The translations under genes were made by a program, and so were the position numbers. The notes under the pieces are model-generated. The model did not search any database. It saw only the letters and a list, made by a program, of their open reading frames with translations, and had not been told where the DNA came from. Positions 60,425 to 64,000 of a DNA stretch of 64,000 bases are shown here, piece after piece; positions within the stretch are counted from its first letter, which is position 1; every line of letters begins with the position of its first letter. The stretch lies in assembly GCA_029582265.1 (NCBI GenBank), contig CM055823.1, positions 7,824,761-7,888,760 of the forward strand, read 5' to 3'. This DNA comes from Zoroaster sp. YZ-2022. Taxonomy: Eukaryota > Echinodermata > Asteroidea > Forcipulatida > Zoroasteridae.

Positions 60425-62832
60425 TTTATTGAAATATTTTGATTTCATCTGAAATTTTGTCTAAACTCGAGTGTCACGAATGCTAAAGGGTCGTTGTCGC
60501 TTTAGGGTCATAATAAATGTGGACTTACTGTAATAATTTCCCGTCTCTATATATAAAACGACTTAAGCCCCATTCATACTTCACGCGAATTGCTAAAGCG
60601 AAGTGAATTTTACGTCGCCACACTTTCTCAGCCGTTTCGCTGCGAACTTCGCATATCATCACAGACGGGGAAATATCACCCCGGATGCGAACAATATTCG
60701 CTTCGCATGCAGTGATGAGCCCCAGTGGTGAGCCACAGACGGGAAATATCACCCCGGATGCCAACAATATTCACTTCGCAGGCAGTGAGCCCCAGTGGTG
60801 AGCCCCTTCAAGCGGTCGCAGTTGGTTTATTCTTCGGACATTAATTGATCGCCTTTTGTATCCTAGTCGTTTCTTACGACGCAGCAGACAGGCAGCGAGG
60901 AGCAAACTGTCAACCACCATGATAGATTTCGCAAATAGTCAAAAGAATGAACGTAGTTTTCGTGGCGAATAAGATTCGCCCGTCCCCTGCGAATTGTTCG
61001 CGTTGGCATCGCGCATCGTGAATTCGCCGCCTTGGAAATTCGCCTCGCGAATGCTTTCGCCGATTCTACTAAAAACCGTCAAGGACGGATTCGCGGCGTC
61101 AAGGGCTGGATTCGCGGCGTCAAGGGCTGGATTACTCGTTGTGGTCGTAGAAAAACCCTTGACGCCTTGAGATGTAGGCCTTGACGCCGAATCCAGGCCT
61201 TGACTCCGAATCTAGGCCTTGACTCCGCAAAACCGCCCTTGACGCTTTTTAGTAGGACCCGCTTTTGCGTCAAGTAGGAACCGGGCTTTAAGCATCCCCA
61301 TTCCCCACACACATTTTGTTAACAAAAAAATCGGAGACTTCCATTTGTGTGGCTTTAAATGTTAAGTCGAAATTTTCAAAAGTTGTTTACAGGTAATTGG
61401 AACCGAAAAATGGAATGAGTAATGACAGTTTCTGTCAGGTACCGGGATAGCCAGCACAGCCTTGCACAATTATCCTGTGTTAGCCGGGAACCTCACTGTA
61501 ATCGTTGGGTAATATTTTCTTACAAAACCATACGAACGCACGCACGTGTACCGTATATCGTGCCGTGCACGTGAAGGGAAATAATTATATGATATATAAA
61601 AGATGTTTAAACGTACGGTCGTACACGCACTGTACAGGTATTTTACTTAATGAAAATATGTTGTTGATTGAATAAAATAAATGAAAAACATCAGCGCAAC
61701 TTCACTCATGCACAGTATTGTTGACCTTGTCAATCATTTTCTGTTTGATTGGCATATTTTAATATTCACAAAATCGCAACCCAAGGACAGATTTTGATTC
61801 TTATTTACAATTATATTTACATTAAAGGTAATTATGAATATGTGAATATGATTGGCTATTAAGAATAATAATGCCTTAAAATGCGTCAATACTTAAGGCT
61901 GTGCATATTCGGTTATTTCGGGAACCGGATACCCGAAATTGGAAATCTTCGGATACTCAGTTACCCGTAAAGAATTTTGTTAAAATACATATTAAATACT
62001 CCCTAATATACACCCGTATAAAATAAACAATATGAACACAAGTTTGTGTTGTTTTATTAGAGTTGTAATAAATGTGGACTTGCATGTACTGGAATCATTT
62101 CCCGCATCTACATGTATATTAAAAATGAGTCGTATAGCATGCCCATTCACCCCATAATTTGAGTGGCTTAAGTGAATATACATGTGTAACAACCCACCTG
62201 TGAAAGTAGCCAAACTGTTATTATTTTTTATTTATTTATTTCTTTTGCTGTTTTATTTTTTCCACTCGGATATTAAAGACAAAAAAATTATTAAAAATTT
62301 TGTAAAAAAAAATAATTTAAATAAATTTAAATTACAATTAAACTAGCTATTTAAAATAAAATCAAAAGAATGTTCCACTTGAGTTCGAATTTGTACATGT
62401 TTTTGTTGTTCGCAATCTAATTTTCAAGATGAAAATTATGTTTAATTAGGTTGATAAAGTAAGAAAAACATTGTATTGTGTCTCTAAGTCTACTGTTATA
62501 AATTGCTTTCTTTACATTGAGACTTTTTAGCAAACTCATCTGGTTGAATCAGCTCGAATTATGACACTGAGTTATACATGTACTGTGCATTTATTTATCA
62601 AATTTGTAAAAATTCAACATATTTTCACATCTTCATGAAATAAGACAGCATTTCAAACGGAATACATGTAAGTTGACAGGATGTTTGGTACCATTACGAA
62701 TTGAAAACCAAGTAAGCTTTTAAATAATAATTCACTTTTGTTTTCAGGCCATTATCGACAGTGTTCACTGCCCTTAACACAACGGTTTGTTTTTATGCTA
62801 TTGAGGGTGTGGCCAGAGGATTATGCGTGTAG
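39792..62832 (+). CDS. SR-like factor with RRM, CCHC knuckle and RS exons
   Basis: Exons 39792-40024, 41190-41369, 46042-46101, 51702-51749 and probably 62748-62832; every junction is phase 2, about 201 aa. Residues 1-20 are acidic then basic. The RRM has RNP2 VYIGDI (21-26) and a divergent RNP1 LFAFVAF (56-62), with the VWLARYPP segment matching WVARNPP of SRSF3/7. Exon 2 carries a perfect C-X2-C-X4-H-X4-C knuckle (C112, C115, H120, C125), as in SRSF7/RSZ proteins. Exons 3 and 4 are short RS repeats. The expected role is nuclear RNA binding in splicing. The RNP1 aromatic positions are kept but its Gly is Leu, so RNA preference may differ. The last exon lacks RS repeats and lies 11 kb away, so the C-terminus is uncertain and further RS exons may have been missed. 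Confidence 0.8.
40213..40520 (-). mobile_element. Family-A TTAA MITE, reverse orientation
   Basis: CCCTCCTACTCTAGCTGCAC at the left and GTAGTAGTAGGAGGG then TTAA (40521-40524) at the right. The left flank is TCAA. In intron 1 of the SR-like gene. Confidence 0.8.
40783..41087 (+). mobile_element. Family-A TTAA MITE, best-preserved copy
   Basis: TTAA at 40779-40782 and 41088-41091 with ends CCCTCCTACTACTACAAGGG and AATAGTAGGAGGG. 305 bp, no ORF. Close upstream of SR-like exon 2. Confidence 0.85.
41190..41369 (+). CDS. SR-like gene exon 2, RRM end and zinc knuckle
   Basis: Follows CTTTTTAAG and ends at GTGGGC. Completes the RRM ([13 protein letters not shown]), then an Arg/Gly linker, [21 protein letters not shown], and a basic [11 protein letters not shown] tail. 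A TTAA-flanked MITE ends only about 100 bp upstream of the acceptor. Confidence 0.85.
41370..44425. other. Intron 2 of the SR-like gene, first part
   Basis: Apart from the 18-bp tandem repeat, AT-rich sequence without recognised elements. A GGTCTGAAGGTGATGCGTG segment at about 42130 resembles the foldback family at 34226. Confidence 0.4.
42351..42404. repeat. 18-bp tandem repeat, three copies
   Basis: AACTACATAGTGTTTTGA three times, then a degenerate AACGACAT. Confidence 0.9.
44426..44577 (+). mobile_element. tRNA-derived SINE, diverged head fragment
   Basis: GTGCCATGGTCGAGGG and GGGTTCAAATCCTGGCC resemble A and B boxes. GTGTCCTTGAGCCAAGACAC matches the main SINE. Truncated 3' end. Confidence 0.65.
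45056..45410. mobile_element. Head-to-head SINE dimer with 14-bp target duplication
   Basis: Two inverted copies of a tRNA-headed SINE meet near 45218. Each has GGTTCGAATCCCGCCCGAG-type B-box sequence and the GGTTAAGACGTCTGCACTAG segment. TAGACCCCGGATTA flanks the unit at 45042-45055 and 45411-45424. Confidence 0.8.
45701..45965 (+). mobile_element. Family-D TTAA MITE
   Basis: TTAA at 45697-45700 and 45966-45969, ends CCCTAACCACCCC and GGGGGTTAGGG. CCAAAATCCTCC-like words inside. Confidence 0.75.
46042..46101 (+). CDS. SR-like gene exon 3, RS repeat
   Basis: 60-bp exon between TTTTCAAAG and GTACAT. In phase it gives [20 protein letters not shown], a short RS/RH domain. The length is a multiple of three, so it could be skipped without changing frame. 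Confidence 0.75.
46542..47150. repeat. About 148-bp tandem repeat, four copies plus remnant
   Basis: Unit begins ATTAAACTTTGACTTCCGGT and includes GGACAGGAAGT and TGGTTGTTGAGATATGA. Starts near 46542, 46690, 46840, 46989 and a degenerate 47138. In intron 3 of the SR-like gene. Confidence 0.9.
47444..47841 (+). mobile_element. Family-D TTAA MITE with two 44-bp internal repeats
   Basis: TTAA at 47440-47443 and 47842-47845; ends CCCTAACTCCCTTGG and GGGAAGGTTAGGG. Nearly the same interior as 56512-57076, but two copies of the AACTCCCTAGGCCC unit instead of seven. Confidence 0.8.
48069..48465. mobile_element. hAT-like MITE with 8-bp target duplication
   Basis: Ends TAGGGCTGTGTG and CGGCACAGGCCTA. 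Flanks CTTCAGAC (48061-48068) and CTGCAGAC (48466-48473), seven of eight equal. Interior of GGATACCCG / CGGGTATCC words. Confidence 0.75.
48571..48789 (+). pseudogene. LINE RT C-terminal fragment, second family
   Basis: Frame [20 protein letters not shown] then [13 protein letters not shown] has the W-N-x-L-P and F-K pattern at the end of many non-LTR reverse transcriptases. Unlike the L2/CR1-like copies at 14966 and 24362, so another family. The stretch 48786-49060 is probably its 3' UTR. Confidence 0.6.
49542..49740 (-). mobile_element. LINE 3' end relic
   Basis: ATAATAATAATAATA tail, GTGCACATATCCACCAAGAA and CATAAGATGAGTTTTTAAG match the end of the L2/CR1-like LINE on the minus strand, diverged. 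Confidence 0.65.
50518..50749. mobile_element. Penelope-tail hairpin 1
   Basis: Arms 50518-50632 and 50638-50749 are near-perfect inverted copies that include GATCAGAGCATACTGATCGA and TCAATTGAGTAGTAATTAG. Confidence 0.75.
50843..51183 (+). mobile_element. Family-D-like element
   Basis: CCAAAATCCATCCAACTCCA at the left and GGTTCTGAGCC then AGGGGGTTAGG with TTAA (51184-51187) at the right. The internal TCCAATAATTGGGTGGTAGT segment is duplicated. Confidence 0.5.
51702..51749 (+). CDS. SR-like gene exon 4, RS repeat
   Basis: 48-bp exon between CTTTTTAAG and GTAGGA. In phase it reads [24 protein letters not shown]-rich simple repeat (51571-51675) lies just upstream of the polypyrimidine tract. 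Also a multiple of three, hence a cassette-exon candidate. Confidence 0.75.
51795..51967. mobile_element. 173-bp palindromic MITE
   Basis: CTGAGCATCAAAAGAAACTT and its inverted copy at 51948-51967, with near-perfect arms of about 60 bp. Lies 45 bp after SR-like exon 4. Confidence 0.75.
52287..52368. mobile_element. Shortest family-D MITE, 82 bp
   Basis: TTAA at 52283-52286 and 52369-52372. Ends CCCTAACTCCCTA and TAGGGAGTTAGGG are a perfect inverted pair of 13 bp. Confidence 0.8.
52730..53460. repeat. Inverted duplication partner 1
   Basis: About 730 bp with a reverse-complement copy at 61283-62015, including GTGCATGAGTGAAGTTGCGC and hAT-like GGGTATCCGG ends. A 50-bp internal direct repeat (GTACGACCGTACGTTTAAAC) occurs at about 52669 and 53128. 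Confidence 0.85.
53464..53765 (+). mobile_element. Family-C TTAA MITE
   Basis: TTAA at 53460-53463 and 53766-53769. Ends CCCTCCTACACATGG and ATTGTAGGAGAG. Abuts the inverted duplication exactly at its TTAA. Confidence 0.8.
53850..54121 (+). mobile_element. Family-A TTAA MITE
   Basis: TTAA at 53846-53849 and 54122-54125, ends CCCTCCTGTGACCG and AAAGTAGGAGGG. Confidence 0.8.
54318..55089. mobile_element. hAT-like MITE interrupted by a second copy
   Basis: The outer copy starts TAAAGCTGTGCG after CTATGCAC (54310-54317) and ends before CTATCCAC (55090-55097). The inner copy 54702-55057 starts TAGGGCTGTGCC and ends AAGCACAGTCTTA, with flanks GATCCGGG and TATCCGGT. Confidence 0.68.
55812..56047. 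mobile_element. Penelope-tail hairpin 2
   Basis: Arms 55812-55927 and 55935-56047, same sequence as 50518-50749 with more divergence between arms. Confidence 0.72.
56512..57076 (+). mobile_element. Family-D TTAA MITE with seven 44-bp internal repeats
   Basis: TTAA at 56508-56511 and 57077-57080, ends CCCTAACTCCC and GGGAGGGTTAGGG. Seven 44-bp units (AACTCCCTAGGCCCATTTGC and so on) at 56515-56822. Confidence 0.82.
57081..57546 (-). mobile_element. Family-B TTAA MITE, left end lost
   Basis: Shares GCCCAGGCTGAAATTTGG and GAGTGCACTGCACAAAGTC with 59304-59602, ends ACAGGAGGG then TTAA (57547-57550). GGTTTTGGTTTGACCTCCTA occurs in three tandem, partly degenerate units. Confidence 0.7.
57955..58756. 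repeat. Direct duplication (about 220 bp) flanking a SINE
   Basis: Arms 57955-58170 and 58531-58756 share CATTTATACCAAATAATGAA and the rest with about 95 percent identity by eye. The SINE lies exactly between them. Confidence 0.85.
58180..58530 (+). mobile_element. tRNA-derived SINE, copy 3
   Basis: Intact A box (GTGGCCGAGCGGTCTAG), B box (GGTTCGAATCCCGG), full body, LINE-like end and ATT tail. Confidence 0.9.
58878..59283 (+). mobile_element. Family-D-like element
   Basis: TTAA at 58874-58877 and start AACCCTAACCACCCTGAATC; right end GGGGTTAGG. The interior repeats GGATTTTGRTGGATTCAGGA many times. Confidence 0.6.
59304..59602 (-). mobile_element. Family-B TTAA MITE, full copy
   Basis: TTAA at 59300-59303 and 59603-59606, ends CCCTCCTATGCCC and CCTATAGGAGGG. 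Confidence 0.82.
60304..60428. repeat. TA-rich dinucleotide repeat
   Basis: About 125 bp of TA with regular TTTA interruptions. Confidence 0.95.
60567..61287. mobile_element. 721-bp element, TTAA flanks, inserted in hAT-like sequence
   Basis: TTAA at 60563-60566 and 61288-61291, with ends GCCCCATTCATACTTCACGC and GCGTCAAGTAGGAACCGGGC inverted. Interior of TTCGC and CTTGACGCC repeats. hAT-like sequence continues on both sides (ACTGTAATAATTTCCCG left, CATCCCCATTCCCCACACAC right). Confidence 0.78.
61283..62015. repeat. Inverted duplication partner 2
   Basis: Reverse complement of 52730-53460, interrupted only by small indels. Confidence 0.85.
62748..62832 (+). CDS. Possible terminal exon of the SR-like gene
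   Basis: Acceptor TTTGTTTTCAG ends at 62747. The phase-2 frame gives 28 residues ([13 protein letters not shown] and on) to TAG at 62830-62832. The peptide is not RS-like and is chosen only because acceptor and phase fit. A different frame stays open to 62938 but would need another phase. Confidence 0.35.
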
Positions 62833-63940
62833 CTTGAATTTTGCTTTGGGCATTCACTCGGCCAAATGGACATATGCTTCATTTGGTTTTGAAATCAATG
62901 CCAACGGATCTCCGCTTAGCTTTTATCCCCAGTTTTAATACTCTTCGATGGGCAAAGTTTTCTTGTGTTTAAAAAATTTATATAACAGTCTTTTATTGTA
63001 TTTTTGTTGTGTCCTTTCAACACTAACCTTGAGCAAACGTCAAATTACTTTTGCATGATAGAGGCTTTGAATCCAATGCTTCAAATCAAATCATCAGGTC
63101 TAATGGTTCCTTTCCCTAATTGCATTATAATCCTCCACTAAAAGCGTGTAAATTTGTGAGAGTGAACAGTTTTCCATTCAAATTACACTTGTTATCTTGT
63201 TACATAAAGGCAAACTCGTTAAAAGCCCAACAATTTGTAGTTCAGCAGTTAAAATGTGTTCTGTATCTAGAGAAGAATATGCGATACTGGTGCACTAAGT
63301 GTACTTAGGAATTCTATACACTGTTCAGTATATTAGTAAATTTCTATTGATGTGTTGAATCGACACTCCCATTTCACTCAGTGGCAAGTGATAAATCTTT
63401 TTATCCCAACGTCTTAAGGCTCCAACAATAAGATTTTAATGTTATTTAAGTACTTTGCATGCAATATGAGAAGTGGTCAGGAGACACTCTGCCATTTCAA
63501 TTGATAAAAGGAAAGCGCCAAAATGAGATTATATTTTCTTGGGATATATTCAAATAACCTTAGTGCATAGAGGGGAAGGTTGTTCTTTCTCAGATTGAAC
63601 AAAACATTGCATACTTGGTGTCATACATGAACTAATTTTGACAGTATTTAAATATTGAATTGATGACTTGATAGATTAAAAGGTTTGCCAGAATATAACC
63701 AAACAAAAATAATTACAAATTCAAATTAAACTTTAAAAAAAAGCATCCAATATCTGTCAGAAGATGTCGGTGTACTTAATGCATACATGTGTCCAGTGAA
63801 TTAAACAAAATGTCAAACATAAATTTGAAAGTGAATATTTGTCAAGAGTACTCAGTAGACACTTCCTGGATTTTATACCTATCCCTTGCCCTTTGGAGAG
63901 AGCAAAAGTGTATGATGACAAAGAAGTAACCCAATTTGTA
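62833..63940. other. 3' flank, nothing recognised
   Basis: AT-rich, with no exon-like ORF or repeat identified. Confidence 0.4.
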
Positions 63941-64000
63941 AATAATAATAATAATAATGGACTTATAAAGCGCACGTATCCACCAACTGAGTGGTGCTCA
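63941..64000 (-). mobile_element. tRNA-derived SINE, 3' end, cut by the window edge
   Basis: AAT tail then GGACTTATAAAGCGCACGTA and CCACCAACTGAGTGGTGCTC, as in the copy at 17488. Confidence 0.9.

Noticed and set aside
62738..62938. 66-aa ORF as the last SR-like exon
   Set aside because: Its frame does not fit the phase-2 junction; the fitting frame stops at 62832.

Overview
The window looks like animal nuclear DNA: short conserved coding exons bounded by GT/AG, long AT-rich introns, and a very high density of interspersed repeats. Candidate host is a marine invertebrate deuterostome such as an echinoderm. That rests on tRNA-headed SINEs, an L2/CR1-like LINE, Penelope-like elements and frequent TACATGTA words, and is inference. 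There is no prokaryotic gene organisation.

Three multi-exon genes are supported. (1) Minus strand, 7118 to 2679: an SR-type splicing factor of the SRSF3/SRSF7 kind. Its exon 1 RRM is intact. Exon 2 holds a poly-Gly hinge and a zinc knuckle broken by three single-base length changes plus a TGA. (2) Plus strand, 19831 to 26594: a four-exon gene for about 550 aa, with a basic N-terminus, a helical TPR/MIT-like body and a C-terminal J-domain-like HPDK segment. I do not recognise a named family. (3) Plus strand, 39792 to 62832: a second SR-like factor with acidic N-terminus, RRM, intact CCHC knuckle and short RS exons, all joined in phase 2. A CpG-rich segment at 36.24-36.53 kb ending in a strong donor may be its promoter and 5' UTR exon. 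A short ORF at 33405-33602 looks like one domain of an unidentified or transposon-derived gene.

Most of the rest is repeats. Several unrelated-looking MITE families share TTAA flanks and CCCTCCTA or CCCTAAC ends, as expected for piggyBac-type elements. hAT-like elements carry 8-bp target duplications. An L2/CR1-like LINE sits inside a Penelope-like element. A tRNA-derived SINE family shares its 3' tail with that LINE. There are also Penelope-tail hairpins, foldback elements up to about 760 bp, a 25-copy 34/39-bp minisatellite with higher-order structure, a 277-bp pure AAT tract, and clusters of the decamer CAACTCGTAC.

The two SR genes share a pathway (pre-mRNA splicing and export) but lie on opposite strands about 33 kb apart, so co-regulation is not evident. 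The 0-2.6, 7-19.8, 27-36 and 63-64 kb stretches are intergenic with no convincing host gene.
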